From Nocardia otitidiscaviarum NBRC 14405 (lineage in GTDB: Bacteria; Actinomycetota; Actinomycetes; Mycobacteriales; Mycobacteriaceae): a stretch of DNA of 64,000 bases. The translations under genes and the position numbers were made by a program. Every line of letters begins with the position of its first letter. Position 1 is the stretch's first letter. This document shows, in pieces, positions 18,169 to 28,709 of the stretch. The notes under the pieces are model-generated. The model saw nothing but the letters and a program-made list of their open reading frames with translations. It made no database searches and was not told where the DNA came from. The stretch covers positions 124,001 through 188,000 of the forward strand of contig NZ_BAGD01000026.1 of the NCBI RefSeq assembly GCF_000308635.1, read 5' to 3'.

Positions 18169-19101
18169 ATGGACGTGCTCAGTGAGGCATTGGCGTCGAT
18201 GCGGACGGGTGCGCCCAACTCGGTGCGCACCGATGGGCGCGCGCCGTGGGCGATGCGGTTGCCGGAGGTGCTGGGCGCGGGATTTCACGTGGTGCTGCAC
18301 GGGACGTGCTGGATCGTTCCCTCGGCCGAGTCGTCCGAGGCGGTGGCGCTCGGGCCCGGCGATGTGATCTTCCTGCGCGACGGCGCGGGACACATCCTCG
18401 CCGACCATCCCGACACTCCCGCCGAAGAACCTCGGCCGGAACAATATTCGGGACGGCCGCCGGTGGGCGCGGTGTCCATCGGCGGGGACGGCCCGCTCAC
18501 CAGCCTGCTGTGCGGCAACTACCACCTGGACGGGTCGCGGCGGCATCCGCTGCTGCGGCAGTTGCCGGAGTTCATCCACCTGCCCGCCCGGCACGGGCAC
18601 CATCCGGAGTTGACCGCCGCCGTGCAGCTGCTCGGCGCGGAGCTGGACAATCCACGTATCGGCTCGCACGGCATCGTGCCCGCGCTCATCGATTCCCTGC
18701 TGCTGTACATCCTGCGGGCCTGGATCGAAGACCAGCCCGCTTCGGAATCGGTGGGCTGGGCCGCCGCGCTGCGTGACCCGGCGGTCGCCCCCGCCCTGGC
18801 CGCCATCCACGCCGACCCGGGGGCCGCCTGGACGGTGCAATCCCTGGCCGACCGCGCGGGCCTTTCCCGCGCCGCCTTCGCCAAACGCTTCGCCACCATG
18901 GTCGGCGAACCGCCGCTCGCCTACCTCACCCGCTGGCGGCTCACCACCGCCGCCCGGCTGCTGCGCGAAGACGACATCCCGGTCGGCCAGATCGCCGCCC
19001 GCACCGGGTACACCTCCGAATTCGCCTTCGGGAAGGCGTTCAAGCGCGAATACGGCCTGCCGCCGGGGCAGTACCGCCGCCAGATCCGGGTTGCCGCCTG
19101 A
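18169..19101 (+). CDS. AraC-family regulator with cupin_6-like N-terminus (paralogue 1)
   Basis: A 310-residue regulator: an N-terminal cupin_6-type sensing domain (MDVLSEALASMRTGAPNS, GAGFHVVLHGTCW, ALGPGDVIFL) and two C-terminal HTHs (TVQSLADRAGLSRAAFAKRF and a second ending EFAFGKAFKREYGLPPGQYR). ATG at 18169 is preceded by GGAAGGAG. A close paralogue is at 26161. This subfamily commonly controls an adjacent reductase gene, here the MDR gene upstream. A strong hairpin follows at 19112-19146. Confidence 0.86.
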   Translation: MDVLSEALASMRTGAPNSVRTDGRAPWAMRLPEVLGAGFHVVLHGTCWIVPSAESSEAVALGPGDVIFLRDGAGHILADHPDTPAEEPRPEQYSGRPPVGAVSIGGDGPLTSLLCGNYHLDGSRRHPLLRQLPEFIHLPARHGHHPELTAAVQLLGAELDNPRIGSHGIVPALIDSLLLYILRAWIEDQPASESVGWAAALRDPAVAPALAAIHADPGAAWTVQSLADRAGLSRAAFAKRFATMVGEPPLAYLTRWRLTTAARLLREDDIPVGQIAARTGYTSEFAFGKAFKREYGLPPGQYRRQIRVAA

Positions 19102-19111
19102 CGGAACGACA

Positions 19112-19146
19112 ACCGGCCCCCGCGAACAGGGTTCGCGGGGGCCGGT
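19112..19146. terminator. Strong bidirectional terminator between araC and hsaB
   Basis: ACCGGCCCCCGCGAAC (19112-19127) and GTTCGCGGGGGCCGGT (19131-19146) form a perfect 16-bp stem with a 3-nt loop between convergent genes. Confidence 0.8.
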
Positions 19147-19174
19147 CGACGTCAGCGTATTGCTTCGAACCCTC

Positions 19175-19759
19175 CTACAACCAGGTGTCCAACGTGGTGG
19201 TGGTGAGGAAGTGCTCCAAATCGGCGCGCCATGGCGCGGGCTTGGTCTTCTCCGGCTCGATGGCCGTGTACTGCCCCCGGTAGAACAACAGCGGCCTGCC
19301 GGAAGCCGTGGCTTCCGACAGGGCCAGGACCCGTCCGATCACGATGAAGTGATCGCCGCCGTCGCGCACATCGGCCACCGTGCACTGGATCGTGGCCAAT
19401 GCGCCGTCCAGCACCGGGAGGTCCAGATCCGAGGTGTGCCACAGGGTTCCGGCGAACTTGTCGGGTTCGCGGGAACCGAAGCGGGCGCACACCTCCTGCT
19501 GGTCCTCGGCGAGGATGCTCACGCTGAACCGCCCGTTGCGTTCGATGGCCGCCCAGGAGCGTGAGCCCTTGGTGGGACAGAACAGCACCAGCGGCGGTTC
19601 CAGGGACAGGGCGGCGAAGGACTGACAGGCGAACCCGATCGGCGTCTTCACTCCCTCGACCTCGTCGAAGGTGGTGATGATCGTGATGCCGGTGCAGAAC
19701 TGCCCCAGCACATTCCGGAACCCGCGTCCGTCGATCTCCGGGTACTCCTCGGTCGTCAT
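19175..19759 (-). CDS. hsaB: Flavin reductase component of HsaAB monooxygenase
   Basis: A 194-residue flavin reductase-like protein that supplies FMNH2 to HsaA. Family motifs are VLGQFCTGITIITT (about residues 16-29), PIGFACQSFAALSLEPPLVLFCPT and the C-terminal FYRGQYTAIEPEKTKPAPW. ATG at 19759 follows a GGGGCGGAG stretch and gives about the length of the M. tuberculosis protein. An alternative GTG at 19777 overlaps the hsaC stop (GTGA). It is the last gene of the hsaA-hsaD-hsaC-hsaB operon. Confidence 0.92.
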   Translation of the reverse strand: MTTEEYPEIDGRGFRNVLGQFCTGITIITTFDEVEGVKTPIGFACQSFAALSLEPPLVLFCPTKGSRSWAAIERNGRFSVSILAEDQQEVCARFGSREPDKFAGTLWHTSDLDLPVLDGALATIQCTVADVRDGGDHFIVIGRVLALSEATASGRPLLFYRGQYTAIEPEKTKPAPWRADLEHFLTTTTLDTWL

Positions 19760-19773
19760 CTCCGCCCCGTCGC

Positions 19774-21557
<1,784 letters not shown>

Positions 21558-22727
21558 CTACACCATCGTATCCGCGATCGGGAGCCCGAAGGCGTGGGTG
21601 CCGTACATGACGTAGGCGCGCTCGGGATCATTGGCGGCGTGCACGCGTCCGGCGTGCGCGTCGCGCCAGAACCGCTGCAGCGGAGTGCCGTTCGCCAGTG
21701 CGGTGGCACCGGACGCCTCGAACAGTTTGTCGATCGAGGAGATGGCGCGACCGGTGGCGCGGACCTGGTCGCGGCGGGCGCGAGCCCGCAGGTCGAAGGG
21801 GACTTCGCGACCCTCGACGAGGTAGGCGTACTCATCGGCCACATTGCCCGACAGCTGCCGCCACGCCGCGTCGATATCGCTGGCGGCCTCGGCGATGCGC
21901 ACCTTGCCGAACGGATCGTCCTTGGCGTTCTCGCCCGCGTAGGCCGCGCGCACCCGCTTGCCCTGATGTTCCACGTGCGCCTCCAGCGCGCCGTAGGCCA
22001 TGCCGACGATCGGGGTGGAGATGGTGGTGGGATGGATGGTGCCCCACGGCATCTTGTACACCGGATCGGTATTCTGCTCCAGGCCAGGAGATTTCAGATC
22101 GCTCATGGCACGGAAACTGAGGAAGCGGTGCTTGGGTACGAACACGTTCTCGACCACGACCGTGTTGGATCCGGTACCGCGCAGGCCGACCACATTCCAC
22201 ACGTCGTCGATGCGGTATTCGGTGCGGGGGATGAGGAACGAGCCGAAATCGACCGGCTTGCCGTTCTTGATCACCGGTCCGCCCACGACCACCCAGTCGG
22301 CGTGATCGGAGCCGGAGGACCAGGCCCACGATCCCTTCACGGTGTAGCCGCTGCCGTCCTCGGTCACCACGCCCGCACCCATGGGCGCGTACGACGAGGA
22401 GATGCGGACGTCGGTGTCCTCGCCCCAGACCTCTTCCTGCGCCCGCTGGTCGAACAGGGCCAGGTGCCAGTTGTGCACGCCGATGATGCCCGCCACCCAG
22501 CCGGTGGATCCGCAGGCGCTCGCGATCTTGCGCACGGTGTCGTAGAAGACGACCGGGTCGGCGGCGTGCCCGCCCCACTGGCGCGGTTGCAGCAGCTTGA
22601 AGAACCCGGTCTCCTGCAGATCCTTGACGGACTCCTCGGGCAGGCGGCGCAGGTCCTCCGCCTCCTGTGCGCGGTCGCGCAACGTGGGCAGCAGCGCCTC
22701 GACCCGCTCCACTACTTCTTGCGTCAT
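21558..22727 (-). CDS. hsaA: Flavin-dependent 3-HSA monooxygenase, oxygenase component
   Basis: A 389-residue acyl-CoA-dehydrogenase-fold oxygenase that hydroxylates 3-HSA to the catechol 3,4-DHSA using FMNH2 from HsaB. It has the group D monooxygenase layout: N-terminal helical domain (PEESVKDLQETGFFKLLQP), central beta domain (KGSWAWSSGSDHADWVVVGG, DVWNVVGLRGTGSNTVVVE) and C-terminal helical bundle. It is the first gene of the leftward hsa operon, divergent from kshA, with KstR-type sites in between. Confidence 0.94.
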   Translation of the reverse strand: MTQEVVERVEALLPTLRDRAQEAEDLRRLPEESVKDLQETGFFKLLQPRQWGGHAADPVVFYDTVRKIASACGSTGWVAGIIGVHNWHLALFDQRAQEEVWGEDTDVRISSSYAPMGAGVVTEDGSGYTVKGSWAWSSGSDHADWVVVGGPVIKNGKPVDFGSFLIPRTEYRIDDVWNVVGLRGTGSNTVVVENVFVPKHRFLSFRAMSDLKSPGLEQNTDPVYKMPWGTIHPTTISTPIVGMAYGALEAHVEHQGKRVRAAYAGENAKDDPFGKVRIAEAASDIDAAWRQLSGNVADEYAYLVEGREVPFDLRARARRDQVRATGRAISSIDKLFEASGATALANGTPLQRFWRDAHAGRVHAANDPERAYVMYGTHAFGLPIADTMV

Positions 22728-22783
22728 CTCGCCAGTTGCTCCTGCCTGGTAGATCGGGAACGTATTCGTCTGGGTTCGAGACT

Positions 22784-22797
22784 AGAACACGTTCCTA
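22784..22797. promoter_or_regulatory. KstR-like operator near hsaA
   Basis: TAGAACACGTTCCT matches the KstR consensus except the last base. It lies 57 bp upstream of the hsaA start. Confidence 0.68.
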
Positions 22798-22886
22798 TTC
22801 CGTGTCGAGAACACGGCGACTCCCGTGGTCGAATGAGGCTCTCGCCTGCTCATCGATCTCTGGCTGGCGCATAACCCTGACTATTT

Positions 22887-22900
22887 TGTAACGTGTTCTA
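22887..22900. promoter_or_regulatory. KstR operator near kshA
   Basis: TGTAACGTGTTCTA fits TnnAACnnGTTnnA at all defined positions and lies 24 bp upstream of the kshA start. With 22784-22797 it gives the divergent pair two sites 103 bp apart. Confidence 0.85.
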
Positions 22901-22923
22901 GTACTTCCAGAGGAGGATGGACG

Positions 22924-24132
22924 ATGGCAACAACCCCCCAGGGGCCCCGCGGAAAGGTCCGTGAGATCGACGTGGGCAGCATGCCCACCCGGTATGCCCG
23001 GGGCTGGCATTGCCTGGGCCTGGCCGACACCTTCCGCGACGGAAAGCCGCACTCGGTCAACGTCTTCGGAACCAAACTGGTGATCTTCGCCGACAGCAGC
23101 GGCGAACTGCAGGTACTGGACGCGTACTGCCGCCACCTGGGCGGCGACCTGTCGATGGGCGAGATCAAGGGCGACGAGGTCGCCTGCCCCTTCCACGACT
23201 GGCGCTGGGGCGGCGACGGCAAATGCAAGGCGATCCCCTACGCGCGCCGCGTGCCACCGCTGGCCCGCACCCGCGCCTGGACCGCGCTCGAGCGCAACGG
23301 GCAACTGTTCGTCTGGCACGACCACGAGGGCAACCCGCCGCCGGACGAGGTGACCATTCCCTACATCGACGGCGCGTTCATCGACGCCGAGGGCAATCCG
23401 CTGGAGCGGATGAGCGACGCCTGGACCCCGTGGACCTGGCACACCATGCTGATCGAGGGCTCCAACTGCCGCGAGATCATCGACAACGTCGTGGATATGG
23501 CGCACTTCTTCTATATCCACTACGCCTTCCCGACCTTCTTCAAGAACGTCTTCGAGGGCCACATCGCCACCCAGTACCTGAAGACCAAGGGCCGCCCCGA
23601 CATCGGCTCCGCGGCCGAGGCCGGTGTGGACGTGCTGCTGGAGTCGGAGGCGTCGTACTTCGGACCGTCGTACATGATCAACCCGCTGAAGAACATCTAC
23701 AGCGGCTTCGAGGTCAACTCGGTTCTCATCAACTGCCACTACCCGGTCACGCAGAACTCCTTCGTACTCCAGTGGGGCGTCACCCTGGAGAAGCCGAAGG
23801 GGCTGCCCGACGAGCAGGCCCAGAGCTTCGCCGAGAAGATGACCGACGGGATCAGCGAGGGCTTCCTGCAGGACGTCGAGATCTGGAAGCACAAGTCCAA
23901 GATCGACAACCCGCTGCTGACCGAGGAGGACGGCCCGGTCTACCAGCTGCGCCGCTGGTACGACCAGTTCTACGTGGACGTGGCCGATGTCGACCCGCGC
24001 TCGACGCAGCGCTTCGAATTCGAGGTCGACACGTCCAAGGCCAACGAGGCATGGGAACTGGAGGTCGCCGAGAACCTGCGCAAGAAGCGGGAGGCCGAGG
24101 CGGCCGCAACCACGCAGGAGGCGAACGTCTGA
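22924..24132 (+). CDS. kshA: 3-Ketosteroid 9alpha-hydroxylase, oxygenase component
   Basis: A 402-residue Rieske oxygenase that hydroxylates C9 of 3-ketosteroids, triggering ring B opening together with KstD. The Rieske cluster ligands Cys69, His71, Cys88 and His91 (AYCRHLGGD, CPFHDW) are present, as are the mononuclear iron histidines His194 and His199 (NVVDMAHFFYIHYAFP). The ribosome binding site is GAGGAGGA. The reductase partner KshB is not encoded in this window. The stop overlaps the start of a small four-Cys protein (TGATG). Confidence 0.95.
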   Translation: MATTPQGPRGKVREIDVGSMPTRYARGWHCLGLADTFRDGKPHSVNVFGTKLVIFADSSGELQVLDAYCRHLGGDLSMGEIKGDEVACPFHDWRWGGDGKCKAIPYARRVPPLARTRAWTALERNGQLFVWHDHEGNPPPDEVTIPYIDGAFIDAEGNPLERMSDAWTPWTWHTMLIEGSNCREIIDNVVDMAHFFYIHYAFPTFFKNVFEGHIATQYLKTKGRPDIGSAAEAGVDVLLESEASYFGPSYMINPLKNIYSGFEVNSVLINCHYPVTQNSFVLQWGVTLEKPKGLPDEQAQSFAEKMTDGISEGFLQDVEIWKHKSKIDNPLLTEEDGPVYQLRRWYDQFYVDVADVDPRSTQRFEFEVDTSKANEAWELEVAENLRKKREAEAAATTQEANV

Positions 24133-24461
24133 TGACCAACTGGGCGAAGGCACCCGATTTCGCGGACAGTCCGGAGCGGCAGGCACTGGTGCGCGCCCAG
24201 ACGGTCGAGGACAAGAAGCACTACATGGAGGCGGGCTTCACCCCGCTCGCCTGCCAGTCCTGCGGGACCGAGGTACTGGTGCGCAAGCACAGCACCCACC
24301 AGAAGACGGTGCAGTGGACGGTCGACCCGGCCGCGCACTGCCCGGTCTTTCGCCGCATGGCCGAAGCCGGGCCGATCTTCGGCAAGCCCGACTCCTGCCC
24401 CAAGCTGGAGAAGACCATCGAGCACGCCGTGGCCGAGGGGATGCTCGAGATCGATTCCTGA
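24132..24461 (+). CDS. Small four-cysteine protein translationally coupled to kshA
   Basis: A 109-residue soluble protein. It contains a CxxC pair (LACQSCGTEVLVRKHS, about residue 41) and two more cysteines, each in a Cys-Pro (AAHCPVF, PDSCPKLE), spaced as in a metal-binding or redox site. The ATG shares one base with the kshA stop, so expression is tied to KshA. I recall a conserved uncharacterised gene downstream of kshA in mycobacteria (Rv3527), but cannot confirm homology here. Possible roles are assembly of, or electron delivery to, the Rieske oxygenase; this is speculation from position and cysteines. Confidence 0.75.
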   Translation: MTNWAKAPDFADSPERQALVRAQTVEDKKHYMEAGFTPLACQSCGTEVLVRKHSTHQKTVQWTVDPAAHCPVFRRMAEAGPIFGKPDSCPKLEKTIEHAVAEGMLEIDS

Positions 24462-24470
24462 CGTATTCGG

Positions 24471-24881
24471 CTAGTCCAGCCGGAAATCCGCGAAGTCGAA
24501 GCCCGGGGCGACCACGCAGCTCACCAGCACATAGTCGTCGCCGAGCGGGCGGGCCGCCTGCGAGACGCCGCCGGGCACGATCGCCTGCGGTCGCTGGCCC
24601 CGCTCGACATCGGGGCCGAGGATGATCTCCTCGCCGTCGATGTTCAGCGCCAGCGGTCCGCCGCGATGCCACAGCCACAGCTCGTCCGAGGTCACGGTGT
24701 GCGGGGCGGACTTCTCGCCGGGCAGCAGCAGGAAGTAGATGGCCGTGGCGCTGGCGCGCGGTCCGCCGTAGCCCGGTGGCGTGAATTCCACCGGGCTGCG
24801 CCAGGTTTCCCGATACCAGCCGCCTTCCGGATGGGGGAGCAGATCCAGTTCGGCGGCCAGTGGCGGTCGGTCGTCGCTCAT
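24471..24881 (-). CDS. DUF985 cupin protein
   Basis: A 136-residue single-domain cupin with the DUF985 signature: LLPHPEGGWYRETWRS at the N-terminus, TAIYFLLLPGE, SDELWLWHRGGPL and VSCVVAPGFDFADFRL. Function in the family is poorly known (possibly sugar epimerase-like). The start at 24881 (MSDDRPPLAAEL) is chosen over 24890, both Met. It is convergent with the kshA-coupled gene. Confidence 0.85.
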   Translation of the reverse strand: MSDDRPPLAAELDLLPHPEGGWYRETWRSPVEFTPPGYGGPRASATAIYFLLLPGEKSAPHTVTSDELWLWHRGGPLALNIDGEEIILGPDVERGQRPQAIVPGGVSQAARPLGDDYVLVSCVVAPGFDFADFRLD

Positions 24882-24912
24882 GCCCACCAATCTAGGCCCA
24901 TGCCCGCCGTGC

Positions 24913-24990
24913 CGAGGCCGCCGCGCTGGGCACCGCCGCGCTGAGGCCGCCGCCGTGAGCCCACCGAGCTGAGCGCACCACGCTGAGCCC
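24913..24990. repeat. Degenerate 14-bp tandem repeat
   Basis: CTG(A/G)G or GTGAG cores recur at 24926, 24941, 24955, 24969 and 24983 (steps 15, 14, 14, 14) within a GC-only stretch. It fills the short gap upstream of the leftward DUF985 gene. Confidence 0.5.
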
Positions 24991-25008
24991 TGCCGCCTCG
25001 ACGCCCGC

Positions 25009-26064
25009 TCACCAGCCCTCTATGCGCCATGTAATGCCGTGCGGTGCCAGCGCGTTCAGCACCTCTTCGGCGTCGAACGCCTCGGCCGGGGCCAGCGCGC
25101 CAGGCTTCGCGGTTCCGGCGGCCAGCCGCACGCCCCCCTCTGCCGCCATCAGGGCGGAATCGCGGTAGGAGTCCACGCCGCTCACCACCCCGCGCACCCG
25201 CTCGCCGCGTGCCCCGAAGGCGTCCACCACCAGGTCGTATCGCAGGTCCGAACTCGGCTCGTCCGGCATTGCGGCCAGCGCCTCGGCGGTGAATCCGCTG
25301 AGGTGAGCGAGGATTCGGATATCGAGCGCACCGGCCACGTACGACACCTCGGAATGCCGGGGCACGGTCAGCACCGGCGGTTGCGCGAACTTCGCCACCT
25401 CGGTCGGGGCGCTGTCGCCGGGGAAGGTCATGGTGGTGTGGCGGGCGGTGGGGCCGGTGCGCAGTTCGCCGTGCTCGTAGTGCCAGCCACCTGAGATGAA
25501 CCAATCCCGGCTGGCCAGAATCGTTTTCGCGCTGCCCTTGGAACCATTGCCACCGCTGCGGCTCAGGTGGCTGATCACGATCTCGGCCGGGCCGGACACC
25601 CGGCGCGCGGTCAGATGGGACAGCAGATCGCCGGGCAGGTTGCTGTCGGTAATGCCGGAAACCACTGTGACACCGGCGGCTTCGGCGCGTGGCCCGTACT
25701 CGTCCAGGACGCGTTTCAGGAACAGCTGCTCCCCGGAGGTGTCGGTGTAGTGCGCGCCCGCGTCGATGGCGGCGGCCAGGATCGGTTCGCCGAGCTCGAC
25801 ATAGGCGGGCAGGGTGCTGATCACGGTATCGGCCCCGGTGAAGGCGCGGACCAGTGCGGCGTGATCGCGCACCGCGGCGACGCGGATATCGGCGGCGGGG
25901 ATACCCGCCGACGCGGCGGCGGCGCGCAGCCGGTCGGCATCGCGGCCGACCAGGATCGGGGTGAGTTCGCGGCGGCGGAGTTCGGCGAGCACGTATCCGC
26001 CGGTGTGGCCGGTGGCCCCGTAGACGGCGATGGTGGGCTGCGCGATGCTGTTCGTCGATGTCAT
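25009..26064 (-). CDS. Saccharopine dehydrogenase-like NAD(P)-binding protein
   Basis: A 351-residue protein with an N-terminal Rossmann fold (IAVYGATGHTGGYVLAEL, residues 11-28; LVGRDADRLRAA; ADTVISTLPAYVELGEPI). This places it in the saccharopine dehydrogenase/trans-acting enoyl reductase family. A family-typical segment GAHYTDTSGEQLFLKRVLDEY follows. The substrate is unknown. It is divergent from an AraC regulator 96 bp away, a reductase/regulator pairing like the MDR-AraC pair at 17162-19101. Confidence 0.82.
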   Translation of the reverse strand: MTSTNSIAQPTIAVYGATGHTGGYVLAELRRRELTPILVGRDADRLRAAAASAGIPAADIRVAAVRDHAALVRAFTGADTVISTLPAYVELGEPILAAAIDAGAHYTDTSGEQLFLKRVLDEYGPRAEAAGVTVVSGITDSNLPGDLLSHLTARRVSGPAEIVISHLSRSGGNGSKGSAKTILASRDWFISGGWHYEHGELRTGPTARHTTMTFPGDSAPTEVAKFAQPPVLTVPRHSEVSYVAGALDIRILAHLSGFTAEALAAMPDEPSSDLRYDLVVDAFGARGERVRGVVSGVDSYRDSALMAAEGGVRLAAGTAKPGALAPAEAFDAEEVLNALAPHGITWRIEGW

Positions 26065-26160
26065 GTTACCGACGGTATTGCGTCGGATTGAGCATATGCA
26101 TGGTTATTGAGCTCAGATGTATGTTCATAACACTCACTCGGTGAGCGCTATGGTGAACCG

Positions 26161-27078
26161 GTGGACGTTCTCAGCGAGACAATCGCCGCCATTCGCACCG
26201 GCAACCCCACCTCCGGCATGTTCATCCGGCACGCACCCTGGGGGCGGCACTACCCGGTCATGCCCGGCGCGGGCTTCCACGTGATCCTCCAGGGCTCGTG
26301 CTGGCTGCTGCGGCCCGACGCCGAACCCATCGCGCTCGGGGTGGGCGATGTGCTGCTCATGCCGCGCGGGGCCGATCACACGCTGGTCGACAGCCTGGAC
26401 AGCGCGGTCACCGAGACGGCGCGACCCGGCGAGCCGCGTGAGATCGCCGGGACCGGTATGCGGACCGCATTGCTGTGCGGCGCTTACGAACTCGGTCGGC
26501 AGCGCAGCCATCCGATACTCGACGACCTGCCCGAGTTCGTTCATCTGCCCGCCCGCCCCGGCCGCCATCCGGCGCTACGCGGAGCCGTCGATCTCCTGGC
26601 CGCCGAGGTCGCCGAACCGCGGCCCGGCACCGATGCGGCCATTCCGGCACTGCTGGACACCCTGCTGCTGTTCTTCCTGCGCGCCTGGTTCGACGAGCAG
26701 GCCGAGGCTCGAACCGCCGGGTGGGCGGGCGCTTTCGCCGATCCCGCCGTCGCCACCGCGCTGCGCGCCATGCACGCCGACCCGGGCCGCGCCTGGACGG
26801 TGCCCGAACTCGGGGCCGCCGCCGGGGTCTCGCGTGCCACGCTGGCCCGCCGCTTCACCGCCACCGTGGGTGAACCGCCGCTGTCATATCTGACCCGCTG
26901 GCGTCTGCTCACCGCCGCATGCCTGCTGCGCGACACCGACACGCCCCTGGCGGCCGTGGCGCGCCGGATCGGCTACCGGTCCGAATTCGCCTTCGCCAAG
27001 GCGTTCAAGCGCGAATACGGCCTGGCCCCGGGGCAGTACCGGCGGGCCGTGGACAAGCCCGAGGTGATCGCGGTCTGA
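26161..27078 (+). CDS. AraC-family regulator (paralogue 2)
   Basis: A 305-residue regulator that starts with GTG at 26161 and has the same architecture as the one at 18169: cupin_6-like N-domain (MDVLSETIAAIRTGNPTSG, GAGFHVILQGSCWLL, ALGVGDVLLMPRG) and AraC HTH pair (TVPELGAAAGVSRATLARRF, EFAFAKAFKREYGLAPGQYR). The two share long near-identical stretches, so they are paralogues. It likely controls the divergent NAD(P)-binding protein. The intergenic region holds several short palindromes (GTTAT...ATAAC; CTCAC-TCG-GTGAG). Confidence 0.87.
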   Translation: MDVLSETIAAIRTGNPTSGMFIRHAPWGRHYPVMPGAGFHVILQGSCWLLRPDAEPIALGVGDVLLMPRGADHTLVDSLDSAVTETARPGEPREIAGTGMRTALLCGAYELGRQRSHPILDDLPEFVHLPARPGRHPALRGAVDLLAAEVAEPRPGTDAAIPALLDTLLLFFLRAWFDEQAEARTAGWAGAFADPAVATALRAMHADPGRAWTVPELGAAAGVSRATLARRFTATVGEPPLSYLTRWRLLTAACLLRDTDTPLAAVARRIGYRSEFAFAKAFKREYGLAPGQYRRAVDKPEVIAV

Positions 27079-27115
27079 ACGGCTGTGTCCCGGCCGACTT
27101 GTGTACGACAATCAA

Positions 27116-27134
27116 ACAGGGTAGGCAAACCTAA
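27116..27134. promoter_or_regulatory. IdeR/DtxR-type iron box upstream of ABC transporter
   Basis: ACAGGGTAGGCAAACCTAA matches the 19-bp IdeR box TTAGGTTAGSCTAACCTAA at 15 of 19 positions, with an intact right half (AACCTAA). It ends 33 bp before the GTG start of the lipoprotein gene, a normal operator position. Iron regulation is inferred. Confidence 0.6.
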
Positions 27135-27167
27135 TCGTATTGTGTCGCCAGTCGAAACGAGGACGAC

Positions 27168-28709
27168 GTGGATCTGTCCAGACGCCAGTTGTTCCAGGCC
27201 GGTGGCGGGCTCGGCCTCGCCCTGCTGCTCGCCGCCTGCGGCGGCACCGAAACCGATGCGCCGGTCGATGAGTCCGGACCGCCGCGGCGGGGCGGCACGC
27301 TGCGGGTGGGAGCGCTGGGGCGGCCCGGGGCCATCACCCGCGACCCACACGGGTCGCAGGCCAACGAGAGCGACTACCTGATTCTCAGCCTGCGCTACGA
27401 CACCCTCACCGTGCCGGGCGAGAACACCATCACCGCACCGCGATTGGCCAGCGAATGGCAGGCGTCGCCGGACCTGAAGACCTGGCGCTTCACCATCGCG
27501 CCCGGCGCGACATTCCACGACGGCAAGCCGGTCACCGCCGCCGATGTCGTGTATTCGCTACGGCGACTGCGCGAAACGCCCGCCGGGGCCTCGCGCCTCC
27601 CGGGCATCCAGGCGCGCAATATCACCGCCGACGGCGACGGCACGGTGGTGCTCGTCTCCGACTACCCGAATGCCGAACTGCCGCAACTGACCCGGCTCAC
27701 CACCTTCGTGGTGCCCGACGGAACCACCGATATCGAGAACGCACCGGGCACCGGGCCGTTCGTGCTGGAGTGGTTCCGTGGCGGCAATGCCCGGCTGGTG
27801 CGCAACGAGCAGTGGTACGGCGGCGAGGTGCATCTCGACGCCGTCGAGGTGAGCATTTTCGAGAGCCCGCAGGCCATGGCCACGGCGCTCATGTCCGGGC
27901 AGATCGACCTGGCGTCCAATGTGGGCGCGGTGGCGGCCCGAACCGTGGCGGGCCGCACGGATATTCGCACCGTCCGGCGCGCCGACGACATGGCCATGCC
28001 CATTGTCATGCGCACCGCCGAGGGCAGCCCCTTCGCCGATCCGCGCGTGCGGGAGGCGCTGCGGTTGGCCGTCGACCGCGAGGCCATGGTGGCCCAGGTG
28101 CTGTCGGGCTACGGCACCGTCGGCAACGACATCCTCGGCACCGGTGATCCGGAGTACGCCCGCGACATCCCGCAGCGGACCCGAGATCTCGACGCGGCGA
28201 AAAAGCTGCTGCGCGAGGCCGGATTCGACACCGCCGAGACCTACTCGCTGTACACCACCGAGGACATCGCCGGGCTGGCCGAATCTGCGACGCTGTTCGC
28301 CACCCAGGTCCGCGAAGCCGGGGTGAAGGTGGAAGTGGTCAAACAGGAGTCGGGCTCGTTCTGGGACGACACCTGGTTGAAAGGCGACCTCTACACCACC
28401 TACTGGGGCACCAACGACTCCGTCCTGTTCTTCGCCAGCAAGACCATGGTCTCCGACAGCGGGCAGAACGAAGCCGGTTGGCGCGACACCGAATTCGACG
28501 AGACCTACCGCACCGCCGTGGCGACCGCCGACGCCGGGGCGCGCGCGGACCTGCTGCGCAAGCTCCAGAGTATCCAGTACGACCGCTCCGGATACCTGCT
28601 GTGGGGCATGGCCGACGGCATCGACCTCGCGGGCTCGGCCGTCCGCGGCCTGCCGAAGCTCCCCGGATACGGAAGGGTGCAACTCGAAGGCGCATGGCTG
28701 GCCCGCTGA
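27168..28709 (+). CDS. Opp/Dpp-type ABC transporter substrate-binding lipoprotein
   Basis: A 513-residue family-5 solute-binding protein. The N-terminus has both a Tat-like motif (SRRQLFQ) and a lipobox (LLAAC, Cys24), so it is probably a Tat-exported lipoprotein. Family features are LRVGALGRPGAITRDPHG, the segment WRFTIAPGATFHDGKPVTAADVVYSLRRL and REALRLAVDREAMVAQVLSGYG. Family ligands include peptides, nickel and metallophores; the upstream IdeR-like box favours an iron-linked ligand. GTG at 27168 has a GAGG ribosome binding site. It is the first gene of the operon 27168-33348. Confidence 0.88.
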   Translation: MDLSRRQLFQAGGGLGLALLLAACGGTETDAPVDESGPPRRGGTLRVGALGRPGAITRDPHGSQANESDYLILSLRYDTLTVPGENTITAPRLASEWQASPDLKTWRFTIAPGATFHDGKPVTAADVVYSLRRLRETPAGASRLPGIQARNITADGDGTVVLVSDYPNAELPQLTRLTTFVVPDGTTDIENAPGTGPFVLEWFRGGNARLVRNEQWYGGEVHLDAVEVSIFESPQAMATALMSGQIDLASNVGAVAARTVAGRTDIRTVRRADDMAMPIVMRTAEGSPFADPRVREALRLAVDREAMVAQVLSGYGTVGNDILGTGDPEYARDIPQRTRDLDAAKKLLREAGFDTAETYSLYTTEDIAGLAESATLFATQVREAGVKVEVVKQESGSFWDDTWLKGDLYTTYWGTNDSVLFFASKTMVSDSGQNEAGWRDTEFDETYRTAVATADAGARADLLRKLQSIQYDRSGYLLWGMADGIDLAGSAVRGLPKLPGYGRVQLEGAWLAR

